From Phascolarctobacterium_B sp045598345 (GTDB lineage: Bacteria > Bacillota > Negativicutes > Acidaminococcales > Acidaminococcaceae), in assembly GCA_045598345.1 (NCBI GenBank), contig JAZLLX010000034.1:1-14148 (forward strand): 14,148 nt of DNA, in the 5' to 3' direction. The stretch's first letter is position 1. Each line of letters starts with the position of its first letter. Below the pieces are notes generated by a model. It saw only the letters and a list, made by a program, of their open reading frames with translations. It was not told the origin of the DNA and searched no databases. This document shows, piece after piece, positions 7,626-13,855 of the stretch. Made by a program: the position numbers and the translations under genes.

Positions 7626-9380
7626 TCACCTCGCCCCTACGAAACTTCCCTTAAACTCAGCGATTGCCTGCTTCAAAACTGCCTCGTTGTTGTCGGAGAG
7701 TTTCTTGGTGGCCACGATATCCGCACCAACTTCGGGATGGTTGGTATCCATGAACTCCAAAAATTCCTTTTCACAACGGGTGACATCTTTTACAGCCACA
7801 TCGTCCAAATAACCTCTGGTGCCCAGATAAATTGCCATAACCTGCTTTTCAACAGGCAAGGGCGCATACTGGCCTTGCTTCAAAAGTTCGGTCAGACGCT
7901 GGCCACGGTCAAGTTGCGCCTTGGTGGCCTTATCCAAGTCAGAAGCGAATTGGGCGAATGCCGCCAATTCACGGAATTGTGCCAAATCCAGACGGAGGGT
8001 GCCGGCAACCTGTTTCATTGCCTTGATTTGTGCCGCACCGCCTACACGGGATACGGACAAACCGGAGTTGATCGCAGGACGGATACCTGCATAGAACAAC
8101 TCGCTCTCCAGGAAAATCTGGCCGTCAGTGATGGAAATTACGTTGGTCGGAATAAATCCGCCCACGTCACCCGCCAAGGTTTCAATGATGGGCAGGGCGG
8201 TTACAGAACCACCGTGCAAACCGTTCAAAGCGTTCAACTTGGCAGCCCGTTCCAACAGACGGGAATGTAAATAGAATACATCACCGGGATATGCTTCACG
8301 TCCGGGAGGACGGCGGAGCAGCAGGGACATTGCACGGTATGCCACAGCGTGTTTGGACAAATCGTCATAAACGCAAAGCACATCCTTGCCCTGATCCATA
8401 AAGTATTCTGCCATGGTTACACCGGCATAAGGAGCCAAATATTGCAACGGTGCAGAATCTGCAGCGGTTGCGGCTACGATAATGGTGTATTCCATTGCAC
8501 CGTGCTGTTCCAAAGTACGCACAATGCGGGCAATATTAGAGGCCTTCTGACCGATTGCAACATAAATGCAAATCATGTTCTGGCCCTTTTGATTGATAAT
8601 GGTATCGATCGCAACTGCGGTCTTACCAGTACCACGGTCTCCGATAATCAATTCACGCTGACCACGTCCGATAGGCACCAACGCATCAATACACTTGATG
8701 CCGGTCTGTACCGGGGTATCAACGGGCTGACGGTCTGCAATACCATGTGCCGGACTTTCAACCGGGCGGTATTCCGCAGCCGCAATTTCGCCTTTACCGT
8801 CAATGGGGTCACCGATTGCGCTGACTACACGGCCCAGCAGTGCGTCACCGACGGGGACTTCCATGATGCGGCCTGTACGGCGGACCTGGTCACCCTCTTT
8901 AATCAGGGTGTCGCCGCCCATAAGTACAATACCCACGCTGTCAGCGTTCAGGTTCTGTACCATGCCGGACACGCCGTGGGGCAACTGCACAAGTTCGCCC
9001 GCCATGGCGTTTTGCAACCCCATAACAGTGGCGATACCGTCACCCACCTTGTTAACGAAACCAACCTCGGCAACATCAATGTCCGCCTTGAATTTGCCAA
9101 TGCTTTCGGCCAAGCTCTCGGAACTCTCTGCCATAGCATTTTGCATCTTCTGCAGTTGGGCGGCAACAGTGTTGTCATAAACCTTGTCGCCGACCTGAAT
9201 CATGACGCCGCCCAAAACCGCTGCATCCACATCGGTCACGACATCAAGTTCTTTGCCAACCTTTTGGGACAAATCATCAACAATTGCCTTAAGTTCAGCA
9301 GCAGTCAATTCCTTAGCCGTGGTAATTTTGACTTTCAACAATTCTTGCTCAGCGGCAATATTGTCAGTTTTCTTCGCCAT
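7626..9380 (-). CDS. atpA: Fusion: delta-subunit C-terminal domain + F-type ATP synthase alpha subunit
   Basis: A 584-residue protein, about 80 longer than a usual alpha. I start at ATG 9380 because GGAGG lies eight bases upstream; a GTG at 9389 touches that site and is rejected. Residues about 10-83 match the C-terminal domain of delta/OSCP: KVKITTAKELTAAELKAIV, then a helix, then GGVMIQVGDKVYDNTV and QLQKMQNAM. Compare E. coli delta, where the same place reads AGVIIRAGDMVIDGSV. The alpha chain follows directly (VAEVGFVNKVGDGIA). Its P-loop is GDRGTGKT (247-254), Gly250 standing where alpha normally has Gln. The arginine finger is in GLSVSRVGG (R445). The C-terminus is normal. Alpha forms the noncatalytic nucleotide sites of F1. 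The reading frame is continuous with no sign of a frameshift at the join. No separate atpH exists in the window. Confidence 0.95.
   Translation of the reverse strand: MAKKTDNIAAEQELLKVKITTAKELTAAELKAIVDDLSQKVGKELDVVTDVDAAVLGGVMIQVGDKVYDNTVAAQLQKMQNAMAESSESLAESIGKFKADIDVAEVGFVNKVGDGIATVMGLQNAMAGELVQLPHGVSGMVQNLNADSVGIVLMGGDTLIKEGDQVRRTGRIMEVPVGDALLGRVVSAIGDPIDGKGEIAAAEYRPVESPAHGIADRQPVDTPVQTGIKCIDALVPIGRGQRELIIGDRGTGKTAVAIDTIINQKGQNMICIYVAIGQKASNIARIVRTLEQHGAMEYTIIVAATAADSAPLQYLAPYAGVTMAEYFMDQGKDVLCVYDDLSKHAVAYRAMSLLLRRPPGREAYPGDVFYLHSRLLERAAKLNALNGLHGGSVTALPIIETLAGDVGGFIPTNVISITDGQIFLESELFYAGIRPAINSGLSVSRVGGAAQIKAMKQVAGTLRLDLAQFRELAAFAQFASDLDKATKAQLDRGQRLTELLKQGQYAPLPVEKQVMAIYLGTRGYLDDVAVKDVTRCEKEFLEFMDTNHPEVGADIVATKKLSDNNEAVLKQAIAEFKGSFVGAR
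9132..9353 (-). other. Delta (OSCP)-type C-terminal domain encoded at the 5' end of atpA
   Basis: The segment of atpA coding residues 10-83. The predicted order is strand, two helices, a beta hairpin (GGVMIQVGDKVYDN) and a final helix, as in the C-terminal part of delta. That part in other species docks the C-terminal helix of subunit b. The N-terminal six-helix domain of delta, about 105 residues, has no counterpart here. ATG codons at 9144-9146 and 9132-9134 near the join could allow internal starts, but only weak purine stretches precede them. Confidence 0.88.
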
Positions 9381-9398
9381 TACAAACACCTCCGGCTA

Positions 9399-9878
9399 TT
9401 ATTTGAGAACGGAATCAACAATCTCAGCGGCCATCTTCTTGTCAGCGGCGGTGCTGAGTTTCTTTTCAATAATCTTGCCTGCGGCAACCATACTGAGTTC
9501 AATAACTTGGGCACGGACTTCTTCCAATGCCTTTCTCTTCTCAGCGGCTGCCTCTTCACGGCCCTGTGCGAGCAACGCATCCTTGGCCGCATTGGCGTCA
9601 GCCATAATCTTTTCAGCAGCGGTCTGGGCATTCACACGGGCTGCCTCAACGATTGCTGCCGCTTCCTGTCTTGCCTGGTTCAGCGCTGCAACTGCCTCCT
9701 GCTTTGCCTGTTCGGCTTCGGCACGGGCAGATTCAGCACCGCTCAAATCGTTGGCAATCTTGGTTTTGCGGTCCTCCATCATTTTCATGAGGGGCTTGTA
9801 CGCAAACTTTGCCAAAACCCAAACTAAGAACAAGAAGTTAACGATTTGTGCGACAAATGTCATATTAAAATCTACCAT
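9399..9878 (-). CDS. atpF: F-type ATP synthase subunit b (peripheral stalk)
   Basis: The 159-residue protein has one N-terminal membrane segment (about 6-26), the conserved FAYKPLMKMMEDRK, then a long alanine/glutamate/lysine-rich coiled coil. It ends in KIIEKKLSTAADKKMAAEIV and a short tail. This end is the part that contacts delta in other species. It has normal length and carries no fused delta N-terminal domain, unlike the b-delta fusions of mycobacteria. The ATG at 9878 has AAGGAG upstream. Its stop is 18 bases before the atpA start, leaving no room for atpH. Confidence 0.95.
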   Translation of the reverse strand: MVDFNMTFVAQIVNFLFLVWVLAKFAYKPLMKMMEDRKTKIANDLSGAESARAEAEQAKQEAVAALNQARQEAAAIVEAARVNAQTAAEKIMADANAAKDALLAQGREEAAAEKRKALEEVRAQVIELSMVAAGKIIEKKLSTAADKKMAAEIVDSVLK

Positions 9879-9913
9879 TTAGTCCACTCCTTCTTTCACG
9901 ATTTGGGTTACGA

Positions 9914-10165
9914 TTATTTTACCCAAGGATTTGCGAATACGAATACTACTGCGATAACGTAGCAGAGAATAGGCATGGATTCTACCAGACCTACGGATAC
10001 CAACATGTTGGTAAAGAGCTTGTCAGCCATCTCCGGTTGACGAGCCATGGATGCAATAGCGTTACCGGTCAAAAAGCCGTTGCCCAGTGCTGCACCCAGT
10101 GCTGCTGCTGCACAAATGATAGCAGCTGCGATTGCGCAAGATTGCAAAACTAAAGTTTGATCCAT
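9914..10165 (-). CDS. atpE: F-type ATP synthase subunit c (proteolipid ring)
   Basis: An 83-residue hairpin of two membrane helices joined by the ARQPE loop (41-45). The ion-carrying carboxylate is E62, in the segment VGLVESMPI. The residue after it is Ser63, as in Na+-type rings (E-S), but the place of the Na+-ligand Gln in helix 1 is Asn29 (LGNGF), which is common in H+-type rings. The signature is therefore mixed; I lean to H+ but cannot settle it. The ATG at 10165 has AGAGG nine bases upstream. Confidence 0.95.
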   Translation of the reverse strand: MDQTLVLQSCAIAAAIICAAAALGAALGNGFLTGNAIASMARQPEMADKLFTNMLVSVGLVESMPILCYVIAVVFVFANPWVK

Positions 10166-10206
10166 AATTTTAATCCTCTTTTCAAAAAACTAAATTTGCC
10201 ACGCCA

Positions 10207-10902
10207 TCAATGATGAGCAAAAACGGTGGCATAACTGGTCAATGTCAGCATCGTGAAAATGAAGGCCTGCAAGAAGCCGATGAACAAACTGAACATTACC
10301 CAGAATTCAGGAACAATCCAGGGGCTCAGTTGATACAACACGCCCAACAGGATTTCGCCTGCCATGATGTTACCGAAAAGACGAAGCGCCATGGTAAGCG
10401 GTTTCGTAATTTCATCCAACAAATGCAAAGGCAGGAACGCCGGGCTCGGACTGATAAAATGTTTGAAGTGGCCAAGACCCTTCTGTGCCACACCCACAAC
10501 ATACACACCCAAAGCAACTGTAATGGACAGTGCAAAACAGGTGTTGATATCATTGGTGGGAGAAGTCCATTCAAAATGGATGGGCATGAACACTTGCGGA
10601 GACAGACCCAATTCGTTTCCAATCAGGATGAACATAAACAAAGTAATGATAAAGGGAGCCATTTTCTTGGCGCCTTTCTCACCCAACTGGTCCTTCATCA
10701 GGTTGCTCAGGAATTCCATAAAGAACTCCATAACATTTTGAATACCGGATGGAATCATCTGGATATTCTTAGCCGCGAGCATGAAGAGCACAAATACAAT
10801 CGCCATACTGGCCCAAGTCATATACATGGTCTGCATGTTAATGACAATGCCGTCGGCAACTTGTGTCGCTGCATAGTGAATAATTTCACCGGAGTGTCCC
10901 AT
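10207..10902 (-). CDS. atpB: F-type ATP synthase subunit a
   Basis: Membrane stator that forms the ion half-channels against the c-ring. The 231-residue protein has about five to six membrane helices. The essential arginine is R174 in TMALRLFGNIMAG, and GFLQAFIFTMLT (209-220) is the conserved last helix. LIGNELGLSP (93-102) is also typical. The ATG at 10902 has AAGGAGAG upstream and lies one base after the atpI stop. Confidence 0.96.
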   Translation of the reverse strand: MGHSGEIIHYAATQVADGIVINMQTMYMTWASMAIVFVLFMLAAKNIQMIPSGIQNVMEFFMEFLSNLMKDQLGEKGAKKMAPFIITLFMFILIGNELGLSPQVFMPIHFEWTSPTNDINTCFALSITVALGVYVVGVAQKGLGHFKHFISPSPAFLPLHLLDEITKPLTMALRLFGNIMAGEILLGVLYQLSPWIVPEFWVMFSLFIGFLQAFIFTMLTLTSYATVFAHH

Positions 10903-10903
10903 A

Positions 10904-11317
10904 TTACTCTCCTTTCTTCACCCCATCATTACGACGGGTGAGCATTATTAGAACCGTGATAAAAATTATATGTATAAGCAGAAAGCCCATAATCAGACCA
11001 CCTGACAGGTCTTTCATCCTTATCACCAAAAATATAAAAGCCGTAGCGCTTGCCAGCCGCAAAAGAGTGAACAACTTGAACCGCAAAAGTCCCTTTTGGG
11101 GACTTACGTAATACGGTTGGGATGCCCTGATGCCGGTCAGCATAACCCATTCATCCACCAGCCCAGCCAAAATCCCGATCAAAAGGCCTTGCGCCCAAAC
11201 CGGGCTGCCAAAAATTTTCGTCAGGACGGGAAAAGGCAAAGCCAACATTGCCACCCTGCCCAAAAGCTTTCCCCGCTGCCGGGCCATAACCTCCATCACA
11301 GCGGACTTATTTTGCAT
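10904..11317 (-). CDS. atpI: ATP synthase accessory protein AtpI-like
   Basis: A 137-residue protein with about four hydrophobic segments, in the position of AtpI immediately before atpB. AtpI proteins help assemble the c-ring and may take part in Mg2+ transport with AtpZ. The sequence is weakly conserved, so the call rests on size, topology and place. The ATG at 11317 follows GGGGAGGAAAAC and overlaps the end of atpZ by 11 bases, which suggests coupled translation. Confidence 0.75.
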   Translation of the reverse strand: MQNKSAVMEVMARQRGKLLGRVAMLALPFPVLTKIFGSPVWAQGLLIGILAGLVDEWVMLTGIRASQPYYVSPQKGLLRFKLFTLLRLASATAFIFLVIRMKDLSGGLIMGFLLIHIIFITVLIMLTRRNDGVKKGE

Positions 11318-11549
11318 GTTTTCCTCCCCCGAAACGGGTCAGCCGGAGAAAAGTGAACAAAGTAACCACAAAAGCAAGCACCAGACAAATATTGCGGTAC
11401 AGGTTGCCGCCGCAGGCATAATACAAATCCAGCCACTGCCCCGCCTTAAAAGCAATAACAAAATCCATGACAATGACTATGGGCAAACCATAAACCATCA
11501 TCAGCGCCATCTGTCTTTTAGATTTCTGCTCCGCATCATCTTTCTTCAT
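11307..11549 (-). CDS. atpZ: AtpZ-like small membrane protein
   Basis: An 80-residue protein with a charged N-terminus and two membrane helices (about 14-34 and 50-67), separated by a short loop with GQWLDLYY. This is the form and position of AtpZ, a small partner of AtpI at the head of many ATP synthase operons. It is the first gene of the operon. No good Shine-Dalgarno site precedes its ATG; the nearest AGGG is 13 bases away. The predicted promoter places the transcript start almost at the ATG, so it may be leaderless. Confidence 0.7.
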   Translation of the reverse strand: MKKDDAEQKSKRQMALMMVYGLPIVIVMDFVIAFKAGQWLDLYYACGGNLYRNICLVLAFVVTLFTFLRLTRFGGGKHAK

Positions 11550-11556
11550 TTGTAAT

Positions 11557-11585
11557 ATTTTACCCTATTTTCAAAAATATGTCCA
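11557..11585 (-). promoter_or_regulatory. Candidate promoter of the ATP synthase operon
   Basis: Minus strand TGGACA (11580-11585), a 17-base spacer, and TAAAAT (11557-11562): five of six consensus bases in each box. Transcription would begin at about 11549-11551, at the atpZ ATG. A second TATAAT lies upstream at 11591-11596 with a poor -35 and would give a leader of about 35 bases. I cannot tell which is used. Confidence 0.45.
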
Positions 11586-11603
11586 GTAATATTATAATGA
11601 AAT

Positions 11604-11687
11604 TAGGGATTAGGATTCAGGGGGCAGGATATAATGCGTAATTCGTAATTCGCAATGCGTAATTATGGTAAGATGTTCCAGTGATTA
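11604..11687 (+). repeat. Heptamer array (9 units) + 21-bp motif, left end of the element
   Basis: Nine contiguous 7-bp units end at 11666; the last five are TAATGCG, TAATTCG, TAATTCG, CAATGCG, TAATTAT. The motif GGTAAGATGTTCCAGTGATT (then A) follows without a gap at 11667. Confidence 0.7.
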
Positions 11688-11717
11688 TATTTTGGGTTTC
11701 GAATGTGCGGGGTTTTG

Positions 11718-11867
11718 CGAACCCTCGTCCGCCCCTAAAGGGGTAGACAGTCCAGTGGACTGTCGCCGAGAAATTCGGGTTTGTCCAGCGAGGTAAAAGA
11801 CCGCCTACGGGAGCGTGTTGGCGGTGGTGGGGTGAGCAATTAGGTAGATACTTTTTAGTTAGAAGTT
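11718..11867 (+). repeat. GC-rich cassette, copy 1 (second copy at 13766-13866)
   Basis: Two blocks recur upstream of wecB: 11718-11742 (CGAACCCTCGTCCGCCC and following) near 13766-13790, and 11822-11867 against 13821-13866 with a single mismatch in 46 bases. The middle differs: this copy carries a perfect 19-base palindrome at 11746-11764 (arms GACAGTCCA and TGGACTGTC). Confidence 0.7.
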
Positions 11868-11912
11868 GTAAGTTAGAAGTTAGAAATTAATGGTAATACG
11901 TTCCTTTGATTA
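11857..11912 (+). repeat. Heptamer array (5 units) + 21-bp motif
   Basis: AGTTAGA, AGTTGTA, AGTTAGA, AGTTAGA, AATTAAT, followed at 11892 by GGTAATACGTTCCTTTGATT (then A). Confidence 0.7.
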
Positions 11913-12058
11913 GATTTTGGGAAGTCAGATGTATGCCAACTTTTTCCCGCCCAGGCGTGGGCGGGGTGGATTGCCCATAGGAACATAGAAGGGCAAGACG
12001 GGGTGGGTCGCTCTCCCCGACTGAAGAACTAAACTTAACACAATACTAACTCTTGCTA

Positions 12059-12114
12059 TAATCCCAGGAACTTTTTACCTCTAATTTATAACTTCTAATT
12101 TATAACTTCTAACT
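12059..12114 (-). repeat. 21-bp motif + heptamer array (5 units), reversed
   Basis: The reversed motif (12059-12079) is followed on the plus strand by TCTAATT, TATAACT, TCTAATT, TATAACT, TCTAACT. It faces the block at 11857-11912, so the two bound an inner segment of 258 bp. Confidence 0.7.
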
Positions 12115-12118
12115 ACAA

Positions 12119-12193
12119 TAGCCCCCGCCCTTGCGGGGGCTGTCGCTTTTAGGAACGTGATTGCGACTGGGGGTGCGGATTACGCAGAAAACT
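12119..12193 (+). repeat. Hairpin cassette, copy 1 (second copy at 13922-13999)
   Basis: The first 28 bases (12119-12146) match 13922-13949, and 31 bases (12163-12193) match 13969-13999 exactly. The first block forms a hairpin with arms AGCCCCCGC and GCGGGGGCT around CCTT. The bases between differ, so the blocks are conserved and the spacer is not. Confidence 0.75.
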
Positions 12194-12299
12194 TGTCACT
12201 GCCTACCGACATTGTGCAAAGCCACGCTTTGCCAGGGTGCGGAACCTTGCCTGAAGCAAGAACCCGTCCCCCTACAAACTCTGCCAACCTTCCCTGCTC

Positions 12300-12348
12300 T
12301 AATCACAGGAACATCTTACCAAACTTTAAGTTTTAAGTTTTTATCTTT
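12300..12348 (-). repeat. 21-bp motif + degenerate heptamers, reversed
   Basis: The reversed motif at 12300-12320 is followed by AAACTTT, AAGTTTT, AAGTTTT, TATCTTT. Read on the minus strand the motif is GGTAAGATGTTCCTGTGATT (then A), nearly identical to the one at 11667. Beyond it, TTAGCATCA is repeated twice near 12352-12369. Confidence 0.6.
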
Positions 12349-12443
12349 TCATTAGCATCATTAGCATCAGCGTAATCGCTCACCCCGCCGGTCCACGTTC
12401 CAGTATCGGCCCTCCCCTCCCAAAAGGAAGGGGTAATTCCATC

Positions 12444-12534
12444 TAATCACCAGACCATCCTACCATAATTACGCATTGCGAATTACGCATTCCGCATTAT
12501 TTTTACGCCCTTACCCCTTGGCCCTTAGCCCTAA
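12444..12534 (-). repeat. 21-bp motif + heptamer array (10 units), right end of the element
   Basis: The reversed motif (12444-12464) is followed by ten contiguous 7-bp units to 12534. On the minus strand they read TTAGGGC, TAAGGGC, CAAGGGG, TAAGGGC, GTAAAAA, TAATGCG, GAATGCG, TAATTCG, CAATGCG, TAATTAT. The first four contain the end of the wecB coding region. Confidence 0.7.
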
Positions 12535-13629
12535 AATCTTCTCCACAATCCTCTTTGCCGCCAGCCCGTCCCCATAAGGATTGACCGCCTCCGCCATCTT
12601 TTGATAAGCCGCCTTGTCATCCAGCAAATTATTCATTTCCCCCAAGACCGTAGCAAAATCAGTGCCGACCAGTTTCACCGTGCCTGCCGCCACCGCCTCC
12701 GGCCGCTCCGTAGTATCCCGCACCACCAACACCGGCTTGCCCAAACTGGGCGCCTCCTCCTGAATCCCGCCGCTGTCGGTCAAGATTAAATAGGCATGAT
12801 TCATCAAATTGGCAAAAGGTTCATAGTCCAGCGGCTCGGTCAAAAGCACCCTGTCCGTCCCCGCCAGTTCCTCCTCCACCACCTTGCGGACAGCAGGATT
12901 TTTGTGGACGGGGAAAACCACCTGAACATCCTCGTGGGTACGCAACACCTCTTTCAAAGCACGATAAACCTGACGCAAGGGCTCGCCCAAATTTTCCCGC
13001 CTGTGGGTAGTCATCAAAATCAAACGCCTGCCGCTCTGCAAAACCCTTTGCAAATCCTTATCCTGAAAAACAAAACCCTTTTGTACCGTCATCTGCAAAG
13101 CATCTATAACCGTATTCCCCGTTACCAAAATACTTTCCGGATTAACATTTTCTTTCAGCAAATTTTCCCGTGCCAAAGCAGTGGGGGCAAAATGCCAGTC
13201 GCAAAGCGCCCCCGTCAGCCGCCTGTTCATCTCTTCGGGATAAGGGCTGTACTTGTTGTTGGTACGCAACCCCGCCTCCACATGCCCAACAGGAATCTGC
13301 ATATAGTAAGCCGCCAAAGCCGCCGCAAAAGTAGTGGTTGTGTCGCCATGCACCAACACCAAATCCGGCCTTGCCTCCTGCAGCGCCGCCTGCAAACCCG
13401 TCAGCACCCTTGCCGTAATATCGTAAAGGGTCTGCCCCGCCTTCATAATATTCAAATCATAATCCGGCACCACCTGGAAAAGTTTCAGCACTTGGTCAAG
13501 CATTTCCCGATGCTGTGCGGTAACACACACAAGGGGCTGCAAATCCTTATGCTTCGCAATCTCCTTCACCACCGGACACATCTTAATCGCCTCCGGCCTA
13601 GTACCAAAAATCAACATAACCTTTTTCAT
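12511..13629 (-). CDS. wecB: UDP-N-acetylglucosamine 2-epimerase (non-hydrolysing)
   Basis: Interconverts UDP-GlcNAc and UDP-ManNAc in the cytoplasm, supplying ManNAc for cell-surface polymers. The 372-residue protein has the family motifs: GTRPEAIK (9-16), HGDTTTT (94-100), GHVEAGLRT (115-123), PEEMNRRLTG (131-140), TGNTVIDAL (170-178), TTHRREN (207-213) and DSGGIQEEAPSLGKPV (285-300) with RDTTERPE (304-311). I take ATG 13629; the frame is open to a TTG 12 bases upstream, but MKKVMLIFGTRPEAIK is the normal start. The ribosome site is weak (GGTGG). The last seven codons (LGLRAKG) and the stop lie within a 7-bp tandem array, so the C-terminal tip has probably been rewritten by the repeat. wecB stands before the atp operon in other Bacillota as well, but here about 960 bases of repeats separate them. 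Confidence 0.95.
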   Translation of the reverse strand: MKKVMLIFGTRPEAIKMCPVVKEIAKHKDLQPLVCVTAQHREMLDQVLKLFQVVPDYDLNIMKAGQTLYDITARVLTGLQAALQEARPDLVLVHGDTTTTFAAALAAYYMQIPVGHVEAGLRTNNKYSPYPEEMNRRLTGALCDWHFAPTALARENLLKENVNPESILVTGNTVIDALQMTVQKGFVFQDKDLQRVLQSGRRLILMTTHRRENLGEPLRQVYRALKEVLRTHEDVQVVFPVHKNPAVRKVVEEELAGTDRVLLTEPLDYEPFANLMNHAYLILTDSGGIQEEAPSLGKPVLVVRDTTERPEAVAAGTVKLVGTDFATVLGEMNNLLDDKAAYQKMAEAVNPYGDGLAAKRIVEKILGLRAKG

Positions 13630-13670
13630 CTTCACCACCAAAATAACATTAAGTTTTTTTCTGCAAGATT

Positions 13671-13679
13671 ATTATAGCA
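13671..13679 (-). promoter_or_regulatory. Extended -10 promoter of wecB
   Basis: The minus strand reads TTTGTGCTATAAT, identical over 13 bases to the pckG promoter, with TATAAT at 13671-13676 and TG at 13678-13679. It lies about 42 bases before the ATG and directly next to a heptamer array. Confidence 0.6.
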
Positions 13680-13685
13680 CAAATC

Positions 13686-13741
13686 TAATGAATAATTAAT
13701 AAAGAATAATGAATAATTGTGGTAAAAAGTTCCTATGATTA
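13686..13741 (+). repeat. Heptamer array (5 units) + 21-bp motif upstream of wecB
   Basis: TAATGAA, TAATTAA, TAAAGAA, TAATGAA, TAATTGT, followed at 13721 by GGTAAAAAGTTCCTATGATT (then A). It starts a second repeat element that runs out of the window. Confidence 0.7.
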
Positions 13742-13855
13742 AAAATAGAAAAAGTCCGCATAATGCGAACCCTCGTCCGCCCATAAAGGGCGGGGGACCG
13801 TCTAAAGGAACATAGAAGGACGGTGGTGGGGTGAGCAATTAGGCAGATACTTTTT

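Larger units (their letters stand above)
11604..12534. mobile_element. Noncoding inverted-repeat-bounded element (MITE-like) between wecB and atpZ
   Basis: The stretch between wecB and atpZ holds no gene. It is bounded by inverted ends: 9 heptamers plus the 21-bp motif on the left (11604-11687) and 10 heptamers plus the same motif reversed on the right (12444-12534). Across the inner 46 bases (11631-11676 against 12455-12500) the two ends differ at four positions. Inside are two more heptamer/motif blocks facing each other (11857-11912 and 12059-12114), a third reversed block (12300-12348), GC-rich cassettes and hairpins. No transposase and no clear target duplication are visible. A miniature element or nested set of them is my inference. 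Confidence 0.55.

Noticed and set aside
9381..9398. Hidden or frameshifted atpH between atpF and atpA
   Set aside because: The gap is 18 bases and holds only the atpA ribosome site. The fused delta-like part is in frame with alpha, so this is not a simple frameshift.
8349..9827. A 492-codon plus-strand open frame antisense to atpA and atpF
   Set aside because: It is a shadow of the minus-strand genes: composition follows the opposite strand, no family is recognisable, and it crosses two well-supported genes.
12119..12146. Intrinsic terminator for wecB or a plus-strand gene
   Set aside because: The hairpin is strong, but only a short TTTT follows on the plus strand, where no gene ends. On the minus strand no T-run follows. 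It also recurs at 13922 as part of a repeat cassette.
12161..12355. A 64-codon plus-strand frame inside the repeat element
   Set aside because: It lies in cassette and heptamer sequence with no ribosome site; the product is low-complexity and unrecognised.
11604..12534. CRISPR array
   Set aside because: The repeats are 7-bp tandem units and inverted 21-bp motifs with irregular spacing, not regular direct repeats with unique spacers, and no cas gene is present.
13632..13838. A small minus-strand frame of 68 codons upstream of wecB
   Set aside because: It is translated from the repeat element and the wecB promoter region, and has no ribosome site.
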